From assembly GCA_024690445.1 (NCBI GenBank), contig JAILPD010000020.1, forward strand, positions 8,926-72,925: DNA of 64,000 nucleotides. The letters run 5' to 3'. The position numbers and the translations under genes were made by a program. The notes beneath the pieces are model-generated. The model was given only the letters and a program-made list of their open reading frames with translations. It was not told the origin of the DNA and searched no databases. Below are positions 9,757 through 17,775 of this stretch, piece after piece. The stretch is from Acholeplasmatales bacterium (lineage in GTDB: Bacteria > Bacillota_I > Bacilli_A > Acholeplasmatales > Anaeroplasmataceae). Numbering within the stretch: position 1 is the stretch's first letter; every line of letters begins with the position of its first letter.

Positions 9757-10330
9757 AATAAATGTTGTTTTATATCATCCAGAAATACCTCAAAATACAG
9801 GTAATATAATGAGAAGCTGTGTAGGCTTTAATGCGGATCTACATCTAATTGAACCATTAGGATTTAGAATTGATGAGAAGCAATTAAAAAGAAGTGCAGT
9901 AGATTATTATGAATATATTCATTATACTTTATATGATGATTTTGATGACTTTAAATCAAAAAATCCTGGTAAATACTATTTCTTAACTAGATATGGTAAG
10001 AAGTCTCCTTCCACAATTAATTTTAAAGAAGAAGCAAAAGAGGATGAAAAGATATATTTAATTTTTGGAGCTGAATCAACAGGTATTGCGTATGATATTT
10101 TAAAGGAATATTTAGATGACTGTTATAGAATACCTACAACAGATAAAGTAAGAAGTTTAAATCTATCTAATTGCGCAGCTATTATGCTATTTTTAGCATC
10201 AGAACAATTAAATGATGGTGTTGTTTGGAAACATGAACCAGATAAAACTGATGATATGAGTTTTAAGGGTGAAAATTTCATCGAAGAGGTTGATGTTAAG
10301 AATTTAGATAGACATCATAAAGAATGGTAA
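9749..10330 (+). CDS. trmL: tRNA (cytidine/uridine-34-2'-O)-methyltransferase TrmL
   Basis: SPOUT-class methyltransferase that modifies the wobble ribose of tRNA-Leu. Signature blocks: HPEIPQNTGNIMRSC near the N-terminus, LIFGAESTGI in the middle and IPTTDKVRSLNLSNCAAIMLF forming the knot that binds SAM. 193 aa, about 35 residues longer than E. coli TrmL because of a charged C-tail (DDMSFKGENFIEEVDVKNLD). Overlaps the HAD gene by 8 bases and is the last gene of the rel operon. A small hairpin without a T-run (10337-10355) follows, then the repeat-borne terminator at 10382. Confidence 0.93.
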   Translation: MSKINVVLYHPEIPQNTGNIMRSCVGFNADLHLIEPLGFRIDEKQLKRSAVDYYEYIHYTLYDDFDDFKSKNPGKYYFLTRYGKKSPSTINFKEEAKEDEKIYLIFGAESTGIAYDILKEYLDDCYRIPTTDKVRSLNLSNCAAIMLFLASEQLNDGVVWKHEPDKTDDMSFKGENFIEEVDVKNLDRHHKEW

Positions 10331-10380
10331 TAAAAAACAAGCTAAATAAGCTTGTATGAAAAATGTTGATTAATGAATAT

Positions 10381-10467
10381 GAAATCGTAAGCAATTTTGC
10401 TTGCGATTTTTTTCTCAAACTAAAGAATCTATTTTCTCAAAAAAAATTATGTTATAAGTACCTTTGG
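10381..10467. repeat. 87-bp direct repeat, left copy (terminator plus promoter)
   Basis: Matches 11157-11243 with only four differences (offset 776). It starts with an intrinsic terminator and ends with an extended -10 (TGTTATAAG, hexamer 10453-10458). The two copies bracket the RelB/YafQ genes exactly. Confidence 0.93.
10382..10413 (+). terminator. intrinsic terminator of the rel-trmL operon (in left repeat)
   Basis: A 12-bp stem (10382-10393 / 10398-10409) with one T-G wobble, an ATTT loop and a T-run to 10413. Identical in the right repeat copy. Confidence 0.85.
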
Positions 10468-10497
10468 CAATAGAATTAAAAACTAATTTTATTGCCA
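10465..10497. repeat. 14-bp inverted repeat next to the left direct repeat
   Basis: TGGCAATAGAATTA (10465-10478) and TAATTTTATTGCCA (10484-10497) pair with a single G-T wobble around AAAAC. It starts in the last bases of the direct repeat and would be the first RNA made from the repeat-borne -10, so it may fold in that transcript or mark an old element end. The right repeat lacks it. Confidence 0.7.
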
Positions 10498-10535
10498 TCA
10501 TTCAATGAATCTATTGCGAAAATATTTTCAAATAT

Positions 10536-10565
10536 GTTTACATTGTAAACTAAAAGAAGTATAAT
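10536..10565 (+). promoter_or_regulatory. toxin-antitoxin promoter with palindromic operator on the -35
   Basis: TTTACA (10537-10542), 17 bp, TATAAT (10560-10565). The -35 lies inside the perfect palindrome GTTTACATTGTAAAC (10536-10550), which fits binding by a ribbon-helix-helix antitoxin: the classic conditional autorepression layout of RelB-type modules. Strong ribosome site AAAGGAGGT at 10574-10582. Confidence 0.82.
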
Positions 10566-10589
10566 TGAAGTGAAAAGGAGGTATTTATT

Positions 10590-10859
10590 ATGACTACACC
10601 TACACAAATAAGAATTGATTCTAGTATTAAGAAAAAAGCTAATGATTTATTTGCTACATTAGGATTAGATATGTCTAGTGCTGTAAATCTGTTTTTATAT
10701 CAATGTGTATTAAGAGGCGGATTACCGTTTAATGTAGAAATCCCTAAGTATAATAAAGAAACTCTTGAAGCAGTTGCTGAAGCTGTTAGAATTACTGATG
10801 ATGCAAATGTTAAAGGCTATTCTTCAATGGAAGAGCTAAAAAAGGCTTTAATGGATTAG
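10590..10859 (+). CDS. RelB/DinJ-family antitoxin
   Basis: 89 aa. The N-terminal ribbon-helix-helix (TPTQIRIDSSIKKKANDLFATLGLDMSSAVNLFLYQCV) is a textbook RelB/DinJ DNA-binding and dimerisation domain; the C-terminal half, ending in SSMEELKKALMD, is the usual toxin-neutralising tail. It should bind the YafQ-type toxin and repress its own promoter at the palindrome 10536-10550. ATG follows AAAGGAGGT by 7 bases. Three bases separate it from the toxin. Confidence 0.93.
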   Translation: MTTPTQIRIDSSIKKKANDLFATLGLDMSSAVNLFLYQCVLRGGLPFNVEIPKYNKETLEAVAEAVRITDDANVKGYSSMEELKKALMD

Positions 10860-10862
10860 TCA

Positions 10863-11138
10863 ATGTATTTAGTTAAATTTACATCTAAATTTAAGAAGAA
10901 TTATAAGCGTATGTGTAAGAGAGGCTTAGATATTTCTTTATTAGATCATGTCATTAATGAGTTAAGAAATGGTAGAGATTTAGATACTAAATATGAAGAT
11001 CATCAGTTGAGTGGAAACCTAATAGGACTTAGAGAATGCCACATAAAACCAGATTGGCTGCTAGTGTACTATATAAAGAGAGACATTTTAACATTGACAT
11101 TGGTTAATACTGGTTCACATTCAGATGTTTTTAAATAA
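10863..11138 (+). CDS. YafQ-type RelE-superfamily mRNA interferase toxin
   Basis: 91 aa, cuts mRNA on the ribosome by family knowledge. The catalytic set of E. coli YafQ (H50, H63, D67, W68, H87) has direct counterparts here: H47 in DHQLSG, H60, D64 and W65 in ECHIKPDWLL, and H86 in NTGSHSDVF. The toxin therefore looks active. It relies on the antitoxin's translation: the gap is only 3 bases and no independent promoter is visible. The pair is flanked by direct repeats, so it can be read as an insertion between trmL and recQ. Confidence 0.92.
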   Translation: MYLVKFTSKFKKNYKRMCKRGLDISLLDHVINELRNGRDLDTKYEDHQLSGNLIGLRECHIKPDWLLVYYIKRDILTLTLVNTGSHSDVFK

Positions 11139-11156
11139 TTTCAATTATAAATCTTT

Positions 11157-11243
11157 GAAATCGTAAGCAATTTTGCTTGCGATTTTTTTCTCAAACTAAA
11201 GAGTCTATTTTCTCAAAAATATTTATGCTATAAGTACCTTTGG
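11157..11243. repeat. 87-bp direct repeat, right copy (terminator plus recQ promoter)
   Basis: Second copy of the unit at 10381-10467. Here the terminator (11158-11189) ends the toxin-antitoxin transcript and the extended -10 TGCTATAAG (hexamer 11229-11234) lies 16 bases before the recQ ATG, so recQ mRNA would have a very short leader. GGTGAG at 11242-11247 is the only ribosome site. Confidence 0.93.
11158..11189 (+). terminator. intrinsic terminator of the toxin-antitoxin pair (in right repeat)
   Basis: Same 12-bp stem, ATTT loop and T-run as 10382-10413. Confidence 0.85.
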
Positions 11244-11250
11244 TGAGAAT

Positions 11251-12477
11251 ATGAATAGAGAAGAATTATTACAATATTACTTTGGATTCGATAAGCTAAA
11301 GGATTATCAAGAGGAGATAATAGATAATTTAATGAATGGTATTGATGTAATAGGATTATTACCTACAGGCTATGGTAAATCTATTACTTTCCAACTTCCT
11401 GCATTAATGCTTGATGGATTAACTATTGTTGTTAGTCCATTAATTGCTTTGATGCAAGATCAGGTAATTAATTTAAAGAAGAATAGTATTAAAGCTGAAT
11501 TTATTAATTCATTACAAAGTATAGAAGAACAAGATATTATATTTGAAAAGTTAAGATTAAATAAAATTAAGATATTATATGTATCGGCAGAACGATTACA
11601 AAATAAAAAATTTATAAATGAAATATTAAAGTTAGATATAGATTTATTTGTATGTGATGAAGCTCATACACTTCTTTGGAGTGAAGATTTTAGATATGCC
11701 CTAGGTGAAATACCATTATTTTTAGAAAAACTCAAAAAAAGACCTAAAATGCTAGCTTTAACAGCTACCTCAACTGATATAACATCAGATAAGATTACTA
11801 ATTTACTGAAATTGAATAATCCTGTTATTATAAGAGGTAATCCAGATAGACCCAATATATTTTATCGAATTATTAAAACTAAGGATAAGGATAGAGATTT
11901 ATACTTTTATATAAAGGATAAAATTAATGAGCATATATTAATATATTGCTTAACAATAAAGAAGGTTACTCATGTAGCTAATTATTTAAGGGAAAAAGGA
12001 TTTGATGTATTAATATATCATGGGGCTTTAGAAAAGGATGAAAAAAGAAAGGTATTAATAGATTATAAAAATAAAAAAACTAATATCATAGTATGTACAA
12101 ATGCCTTTGGAATGGGAATAGATATACCAGATATTAGGTATGTTATTGAATATGATTTGCCTCAATCCATTGAAGATTTTTCTCAACAAACTGGAAGAGG
12201 TTCTAGAGATGGGTTAAGAGCAGAGGCTTTATTATTATTTAATATGAATGATATTAAGACAGTAGAATATTTTATTGATAATATTGAAGATCCAGAAAAA
12301 AGTGGTAAGGAATTAAAAAGGATTAAGGACGATAGAAGAGAAAAACTGGATAAGGTTATTAAGCTTTCATTATCTAGTAAATGCATTCATAAATCTTTAG
12401 CTGAATATTTTGGATTTAAATATGATGGTAGATGCAATATGTGTTCTAATTGTGTAAATAACAAATATAAGGTATAG
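11251..12477 (+). CDS. short RecQ-family ATP-dependent DNA helicase
   Basis: 3'-5' DNA helicase core, 408 aa against about 590-610 for full RecQ. Visible: a Q-type motif (FGFDKLKDYQ, 11-20), Walker A PTGYGKS (38-44), DEAH box (VCDEAHTLLWSEDFR), motif VI as QQTGRGSRDG where most RecQs have QExGRAGRDG, and a four-Cys zinc module at the end (CIHKSLAEYFGFKYDGRCNMCSNC). The winged-helix and HRDC domains are absent; the frame stays clean to a normal TAG, so this is a short form, not a break. Expressed from the repeat-borne promoter; convergent with RNase J. Confidence 0.88.
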   Translation: MNREELLQYYFGFDKLKDYQEEIIDNLMNGIDVIGLLPTGYGKSITFQLPALMLDGLTIVVSPLIALMQDQVINLKKNSIKAEFINSLQSIEEQDIIFEKLRLNKIKILYVSAERLQNKKFINEILKLDIDLFVCDEAHTLLWSEDFRYALGEIPLFLEKLKKRPKMLALTATSTDITSDKITNLLKLNNPVIIRGNPDRPNIFYRIIKTKDKDRDLYFYIKDKINEHILIYCLTIKKVTHVANYLREKGFDVLIYHGALEKDEKRKVLIDYKNKKTNIIVCTNAFGMGIDIPDIRYVIEYDLPQSIEDFSQQTGRGSRDGLRAEALLLFNMNDIKTVEYFIDNIEDPEKSGKELKRIKDDRREKLDKVIKLSLSSKCIHKSLAEYFGFKYDGRCNMCSNCVNNKYKV

Positions 12478-12481
12478 AAAA

Positions 12482-12510
12482 AAGACTGCAATTAAGCAGT
12501 CTTAGGCAAT
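12482..12510 (-). terminator. intrinsic terminator of the canonical RNase J gene
   Basis: AAGACTGC / GCAGTCTT arms (12482-12489 / 12496-12503) around a 6-base loop. Read on the minus strand a T-run follows, so it ends the RNase J transcript. On the plus strand it lacks a T-run and would stop recQ poorly. Confidence 0.75.
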
Positions 12511-14187
12511 ATCCATAAATACAGGAATGACGATTGGGTGTCTATCAGTTTTTTCAACGATATAGGCAGCCAATTTTTCAGTTAGAGCTGTTTTAATATA
12601 ATTAATTCTAACTGTAGGAGACTTTATCATTTCCTCTTGGATAAATTTTTTAGAATAATCTACGAAATCCTTTGTTAGGGCTTCGCTATCTTTCATATAA
12701 ATGAAGCCACGAGATACAACCTGTGGTTCAATTGGAATAGTTTTCTTCTTTGAATCAATTGTTACTATTACAGCAAACATACCATCGTCTGATAATGCTT
12801 TTCTTTCTTTAATAACAGTAGAAGATACATCACCAATACCAGTACCAGCAATATAAACATCACCAGCTTGAACCTTATCAGCCTTGTATGCTTCATTTTC
12901 ATTGATGATAACTGTATCACCATTTGAAAGAATAAATGTATTTTCTTTTGGAGTTCCTGTTTCAATTGCTAAATCAGCATGAACTCTTTGCATACGATAT
13001 TCACCATGAACAGGAATGAAATATTTAGGTCTAATTAATGTAAGCATTAACTTTAATTCACCTTGAGAACCATGTCCTGTTGTATGTGTATCTGCGATAG
13101 GTGAATGTGTGATAACATTAGCGCCTTGCTTAAATAATTGGTTAATTGTTCTATTAACGCCTTCTTGATTTCCAGGTATTGGATTAGAAGAGAAGATAAT
13201 AGTATCACTTGGAATAAGTTTAATAATCTTATGAGAACCAGCGGCTACTCTAGATAATGCAGCTAAAGGCTCACCTTGGCTTCCTGTACATAATAGACAC
13301 ATTTCACTGGGCTTATAATTATTGATATCCTCAGGTAGAACAATTGTTCCCTTAGGTGCTTTAATATAACCAACTTGTTGACCTACTTCAATAGTCTTTT
13401 CCATTGATCGTCCGAATACGGCAACCTTTCTATTAGTTGCAATACAGGCTTCAATGATTTGTTGAACTCTATACATGTTAGAAGCGAAAGTGGCTACAAT
13501 AATTCTATCTTCAATTCTACTAAATAATTCCTTAATTGAATCTCCGATTTTTCTTTCTGATTCAGTAAAGCCTTCTCTTAAAGCGTTAGTAGAATCAGCA
13601 AGCATACATAATACGCCTTCGTTTCCTACTTTAGCGAATTTTTCAAGCTCAGCTCCAGGCCCAACAGGTGTTAAATCAATCTTGAAATCTCCTGTATGAA
13701 CGATATATCCAAATGGTGTTTTAAATAAAAACGCAAATGAATCTGGAATAGAGTGAGAAATTCTAGCAAATGATAATTCAATTCCATCAAATTGATAAAC
13801 AAAGTGAGACTTGAATTCAACTATTTGAGTAGAACCTAATAATTCAGGATAATCTTCTAATTTATTTTCGATTAAATCAACTGTTACACCAGCTGCGTAT
13901 ATTTTAGGTATTTTTACTTGTTTTAAAAGGAATGGAATTCCACCTATATGGTCTTCATGTCCATGGGTAATGAAAAGACCAACAATTTGTTCTTGATGTT
14001 CCTTTAAATATGTAAAATCAGGAATAACGTAATCTACTCCAAGTAAATGTTCATCTGGAAATAATATACCAGCATCAATTACGAATAATTGATTACGGAA
14101 TTCTATACAGTACATATTTTTTCCTACTTCGCCAAGTCCACCAAGAGCAAAGATCTTGATGTCATCACGCGTTTTTTGCTTTTCCAT
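12502..14187 (-). CDS. rnjA: ribonuclease J (J1-type, complete active site)
   Basis: Central mRNA-decay and 5'-end maturation nuclease, 561 aa. All metal ligands are present: H75-G-H77-E-D79-H80, H145 (SHSIPD), D167 (TGDFK), H372 (GHGSQGE) and H394 (PVHGEYR). Beta-CASP blocks ADSTNALREGFTESE and FSSNPIPGNQ follow. C-terminal dimerisation domain present. Start: ATG preceded by AAAGGAG on the minus strand. It is the complete member of a pair with the degenerate copy at 24-1730. Single-gene unit. Confidence 0.95.
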   Translation of the reverse strand: MEKQKTRDDIKIFALGGLGEVGKNMYCIEFRNQLFVIDAGILFPDEHLLGVDYVIPDFTYLKEHQEQIVGLFITHGHEDHIGGIPFLLKQVKIPKIYAAGVTVDLIENKLEDYPELLGSTQIVEFKSHFVYQFDGIELSFARISHSIPDSFAFLFKTPFGYIVHTGDFKIDLTPVGPGAELEKFAKVGNEGVLCMLADSTNALREGFTESERKIGDSIKELFSRIEDRIIVATFASNMYRVQQIIEACIATNRKVAVFGRSMEKTIEVGQQVGYIKAPKGTIVLPEDINNYKPSEMCLLCTGSQGEPLAALSRVAAGSHKIIKLIPSDTIIFSSNPIPGNQEGVNRTINQLFKQGANVITHSPIADTHTTGHGSQGELKLMLTLIRPKYFIPVHGEYRMQRVHADLAIETGTPKENTFILSNGDTVIINENEAYKADKVQAGDVYIAGTGIGDVSSTVIKERKALSDDGMFAVIVTIDSKKKTIPIEPQVVSRGFIYMKDSEALTKDFVDYSKKFIQEEMIKSPTVRINYIKTALTEKLAAYIVEKTDRHPIVIPVFMDIA

Positions 14188-14321
14188 AGTATTCTCCTTT
14201 CTTTTTGAGATTGAATCGCAAACTATATATCATATTATATTATAATAAATGGTAAAAATAAAGACTTTTCGAAAGATTGTACAGTTGAAATGTTTTTGTC
14301 CATTTTGTTATGTAATATTAT

Positions 14322-14351
14322 ATGGCACATAATTTTTTATTATGATATAAT
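14322..14351 (+). promoter_or_regulatory. proS promoter, extended -10
   Basis: TGATATAAT with the hexamer at 14346-14351 and a possible -35 ATGGCA at 14322-14327 (18-bp spacer). The leader to the ATG is too short for a T-box. Confidence 0.55.
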
Positions 14352-14379
14352 AAAGAAGTATTTTTTAGGAGGATTAGAT

Positions 14380-16086
14380 ATGAAGGCTAGTCAAATGATT
14401 ATCGCAACTTTAAAGGAAGCACCACAAGAGGCTAAAATTGATTCTCATGTGCTTTTATTAAGAGCTGGTTTAATAAAAAATGAGGTTGCAGGTATTTATA
14501 ATTATTTACCTACAGGATTAAGATCATTGAAGAAAGTTGAAAATATAATTAGAGAAGAAATGGATAAATCTGGTGGTGTTGAGATTCTATGCTCAGCTAT
14601 CCAGCCAAAGGAATATTGGGAAGAATCAGGTAGATGGTTTAAGTATGGTCCTGAATTAATGAGATTAAAGGATAGACATGAAAGAGAATTCTGTTTAGGA
14701 CCTACTCATGAAGAAGTATTTACTACATTAATGAGAGATTTAGTAAAATCATCTAAGCAATTACCTTTACTTCCATATCAAATTCAAACAAAGTATAGAG
14801 ATGAATTAAGACCTAGATTTGGATTAATGAGAGGTAGAGAATTCATCATGAAGGATGCTTATTCATTTGATAAGGATGAAGCAGGATTAGAAGTATCTTA
14901 CCAAAATATGTATGACTGCTATTCTAGAATCTTTACTAGATTAGGCTTACATTGGCAAGCAGTATTAGCCGATACAGGAAACATTGGTGGTAATGGTTCT
15001 CATCAATTTATGGCTTTATCTGATATTGGTGAATCTGAAATTGTATATTGTGATGATTGTGGTTACGCAGCTGACGTAGAAAAAGCAACAATTAAAGAAA
15101 TTGAATTAGATAATTCAGAAATGTTACCTTTAGAAGAAAAGGAAACTCCAAATCAAAGAACTATTGAAGAGATTTCTGCATTCTTAAATGTTGATCCTAA
15201 GAAGACTGCAAAGACAATTATTTATCATGATTATGTAAATAATAAATTAATCGCAGCGGTAGTAAGAGGCGATAGAGAAATTAATGAAATTAAGCTATGC
15301 AATGCTTCAAATTCTAATGAAAATTATTTAGAACTTGCTAAAGATGAAGAAATCTTATCATTAAATTCTATTCATGGTTTCTGTGGTCCTAAGGGATTAG
15401 AATGTGACATTTATATCGATATAGAAGTAGCTAATTCAAAGAATTTAGTTATTGGTGCTAATAAGAAGGATTACCATTATTTAAATGCTAACTACGGCAG
15501 AGACTTCAATGGTAAGGTTGTTGATTTAAAGAAGGCTGTTGCTGGTGACTTATGCCCAATTTGTGGTAAGCCAATGAAACAAGAGCGTGGTATTGAAGTT
15601 GGTCAAATCTTTAAATTACAAACTAAGTATAGTGATGCTATGAAGTGTACATATGTTGATGAAAATGGTCAAAATGTACCTATGGTAATGGGTTGTTATG
15701 GTATTGGTGTTACAAGAACATTACAATCTATTGTAGAACAATATCATGATGAATTTGGTATTAAGTGGCCATTAAATGTAGCACCATATCAGGCAGTAAT
15801 TGTTCCAATCAATTATAAGGATGAAGCTCAAAAGGGTTTAGCTGATGAAATTTATAATACATTAAAGCAAAATGGTGTTGAGGTTGTCTTAGATGATAGA
15901 GATGAACGTCCTGGCTTTAAGTTTAAGGACTGGGAATTAATTGGTGTTCCATTCATGATTATTTGTGGTAAGAGAGCAAATGAAAATGTTGTAGAATTTA
16001 AGATTAGATCTACAATGGAAAAAACTGAAAAGACTAAGGAAGACGCAATTTCATTCGTATTAGATGAAATTAAGAGTATTAAGTAA
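14380..16086 (+). CDS. proS: prolyl-tRNA synthetase (bacterial type)
   Basis: Charges tRNA-Pro. 568 aa, the length of the bacterial type with an insertion (editing) domain between class II motifs 2 and 3. Motif 2/3 features: RDELRPRFGLMRGREFIMKDAYSFD, GCYGIGVTRTLQSIVEQ, and an anticodon-binding C-terminus (VVLDDRDERPGFKFKDWELIGVPF). The YbaK-like insert spans about residues 230-410. The ATG at 14380 follows AGGAGG by 7 bases; an upstream in-frame extension to 14290 reads a hydrophobic promoter-region peptide and is rejected. Confidence 0.96.
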   Translation: MKASQMIIATLKEAPQEAKIDSHVLLLRAGLIKNEVAGIYNYLPTGLRSLKKVENIIREEMDKSGGVEILCSAIQPKEYWEESGRWFKYGPELMRLKDRHEREFCLGPTHEEVFTTLMRDLVKSSKQLPLLPYQIQTKYRDELRPRFGLMRGREFIMKDAYSFDKDEAGLEVSYQNMYDCYSRIFTRLGLHWQAVLADTGNIGGNGSHQFMALSDIGESEIVYCDDCGYAADVEKATIKEIELDNSEMLPLEEKETPNQRTIEEISAFLNVDPKKTAKTIIYHDYVNNKLIAAVVRGDREINEIKLCNASNSNENYLELAKDEEILSLNSIHGFCGPKGLECDIYIDIEVANSKNLVIGANKKDYHYLNANYGRDFNGKVVDLKKAVAGDLCPICGKPMKQERGIEVGQIFKLQTKYSDAMKCTYVDENGQNVPMVMGCYGIGVTRTLQSIVEQYHDEFGIKWPLNVAPYQAVIVPINYKDEAQKGLADEIYNTLKQNGVEVVLDDRDERPGFKFKDWELIGVPFMIICGKRANENVVEFKIRSTMEKTEKTKEDAISFVLDEIKSIK

Positions 16087-16090
16087 AAAT

Positions 16091-16115
16091 GGTTAGGAGA
16101 AATCCTAACCTTTTT
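16091..16115 (+). terminator. proS terminator
   Basis: GGTTAGGA-GAAA-TCCTAACC then TTTTT: an 8-bp stem with a GNRA loop, five bases after the stop. Confidence 0.9.
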
Positions 16116-16172
16116 CATTTGTTGAATTTGATAATTAATAGTTTTATAATGAAATTATAAGAGGCGATTAAT

Positions 16173-16916
16173 ATGGAAAATATAGAAAAATTAAAACAAG
16201 CGATTAAGGAATGTAATAACATAGTAATATTCTCAGGTGCTGGTTTATCTACTAATTCAGGTATACCAGATTTTAGATCTGCAGATGGTATTTATAATCA
16301 AAAACTAGATAATCATTTTAGACCAGAAGAAATAATATCTCATTCATTCTTTGTGGCACACCCTGATATTTTTTATGAATTCTATTTTGATAAGATGGTT
16401 TATTTAGATGCTAAACCTAATAATGCTCATATTTATTTTGCTGAACTTGAGAAGCAAGGTAAGGTAAAAGCTGTAGTAACTCAAAACATTGATAACCTAC
16501 ATCAAATGGCTGGCTCAAAAAATGTAATTGAGGTACATGGCTCGACAGATAGAAATTATTGTATGAGATGCCATAAGAAATTTAATGCTAAGGAAGCATT
16601 AGAATTAAGTAAAAAGGATAAAAATCATGTTCCTTACTGCGATAAATGCGGAAACATGATTAAACCTGATGTTGTATTATATGAAGAATCATTAAATGAA
16701 TCAGATATTGAAAATGCTATAGATTCAATAAGACGTGCTGATATGTTAATAGTTGTTGGTACATCATTAACTGTATATCCGGCAGCGGGATTCGTTAGGT
16801 ATTTTAATGGTAAATATTTAGTATTATTAAATAAAAGCTATACACAATATGATGATATAGCAAATATAGTAATTCATGATGATATTAAAAAGATTGTAGA
16901 AGAATTAGAAAAGTAA
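16173..16916 (+). CDS. NAD-dependent protein deacylase, sirtuin (Sir2/CobB) family
   Basis: Removes acyl groups from lysines with NAD+. 247 aa. NAD motifs GAGLSTNSGIPDFRS (22-36) and TQNIDNLH (103-110), catalytic H122 in EVHGS, zinc ligands C130-x2-C133 and C156-x2-C159, and the GTSLTVYPAA nucleotide motif near the end. The core is complete. Alone between two terminators, so likely its own unit; GAGGCGA before the ATG is the ribosome site. Confidence 0.94.
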   Translation: MENIEKLKQAIKECNNIVIFSGAGLSTNSGIPDFRSADGIYNQKLDNHFRPEEIISHSFFVAHPDIFYEFYFDKMVYLDAKPNNAHIYFAELEKQGKVKAVVTQNIDNLHQMAGSKNVIEVHGSTDRNYCMRCHKKFNAKEALELSKKDKNHVPYCDKCGNMIKPDVVLYEESLNESDIENAIDSIRRADMLIVVGTSLTVYPAAGFVRYFNGKYLVLLNKSYTQYDDIANIVIHDDIKKIVEELEK

Positions 16917-16923
16917 TAAAAAT

Positions 16924-16946
16924 GGGTAGTCAAATGACTACCCTTT
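16924..16946. terminator. bidirectional terminator (sirtuin / esterase-like)
   Basis: GGGTAGTC-AAAT-GACTACCC, with TTT to the right and ATTTTTATT on the minus strand. The minus-strand gene's TAG is inside the right arm. Confidence 0.85.
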
Positions 16947-17669
16947 AATTATCATATCAAATGCTACATTTAATCTGGATTCCATTGATTTAGCTGAATT
17001 ATCTAAATCTTGTTCATAATCTAATATAAAATATTCAGCATTTCCTTTTGATATAGTAGATTGTAAATCATAAAATAGATTTTCTTCATTATCAGAAACA
17101 TCTAATCCTCCTTGAAACAAGAAGATTTTTTTGGTTTTATCAAATCTTTGATCCAAATCCTCAAATATCTTATGATTACAATCTAATAAATTAGGATTAA
17201 ATACCATAGCTCCCTTATAAATAGGATAAGCATATAGCATATATAAAGATAAGATTCCAGAATCCTTATATCCTAATAAATATATTTCATCACTGAATCT
17301 ATATTTTAATTTAAGCATTGGAATAAGCTCGTTAGTTATATATTCAGCATAATTATTAGCAAGTGAAGAATCGACGGTATCAATATTTCCTTTATAATAT
17401 GGGTTTAACTCAGATATTCTCCAATCTGGCATTTCATCTCTTGGGGCGTGTGGTGCGATAACAATAAATTCTCTATTTTCTTTTTCTAATAAAGAATTAA
17501 AATCAATGATTCTTTTATCCTCATCTAAGAATTTAAAGAAGAATTGACCGTCAAAAAGAATTAAAAGGGGATATTTCTTATCTGTCTTATAATAGTCCTT
17601 TGGTAAATAAGCGGATATTTTAATATTTCTTTTAATATTTACTGCCCTGATTCTAAAGCTATCTAACAT
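16938..17669 (-). CDS. esterase-fold protein (Fes/EsteraseD-like) lacking the nucleophile
   Basis: 243 aa, alpha/beta hydrolase of the putative esterase type: YLPKDYYKTDKKYPLLILFDGQ strand, IAPHAPRDEMPDWRISEL oxyanion region and YAEYITNELIPMLKLKYRF before the nucleophile elbow. The elbow reads L-G133-Y-K135-D-S137-G, where active members have GxSxG: the Ser position is Lys. The His expected near the C-terminus (GGxH) is not apparent either (YEQDLDNSAKSMESRL). I infer a non-catalytic or reassigned esterase. No signal peptide. Possible alternative: Ser137 serves a shifted elbow. Confidence 0.7.
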   Translation of the reverse strand: MLDSFRIRAVNIKRNIKISAYLPKDYYKTDKKYPLLILFDGQFFFKFLDEDKRIIDFNSLLEKENREFIVIAPHAPRDEMPDWRISELNPYYKGNIDTVDSSLANNYAEYITNELIPMLKLKYRFSDEIYLLGYKDSGILSLYMLYAYPIYKGAMVFNPNLLDCNHKIFEDLDQRFDKTKKIFLFQGGLDVSDNEENLFYDLQSTISKGNAEYFILDYEQDLDNSAKSMESRLNVAFDMIIKG

Positions 17670-17748
17670 GTTATCACCTATTTTTAATTATATTATATAA
17701 TTAATATATTTGCAATTTTGATTGTTTCTAATTGAAAATATCAAATAA

Positions 17749-17775
17749 TTAGCACTTATCACTTGACAGTGCTAA
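17749..17775 (+). promoter_or_regulatory. CIRCE element (HrcA operator) of htpG
   Basis: TTAGCACTT, 9 bases, CAGTGCTAA: the CIRCE 9-9-9 layout with only the innermost base of each arm off consensus (consensus arms TTAGCACTC / GAGTGCTAA). The -35 of the promoter sits inside it. Confidence 0.9.

Noticed and set aside
10337..10355. terminator directly after trmL
   Set aside because: ACAAGCT-AAATA-AGCTTGT forms a stem but no T-run follows; the repeat-borne terminator 27 bases on is far stronger.
12768..12965. small gene on the minus strand inside RNase J
   Set aside because: Out-of-frame translation of the rnjA coding strand with no ribosome site; composition follows the host gene.
14188..14379. 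T-box leader before proS
   Set aside because: The predicted start of transcription lies about 20 bases from the ATG and no T-box motif or specifier hairpin is present.
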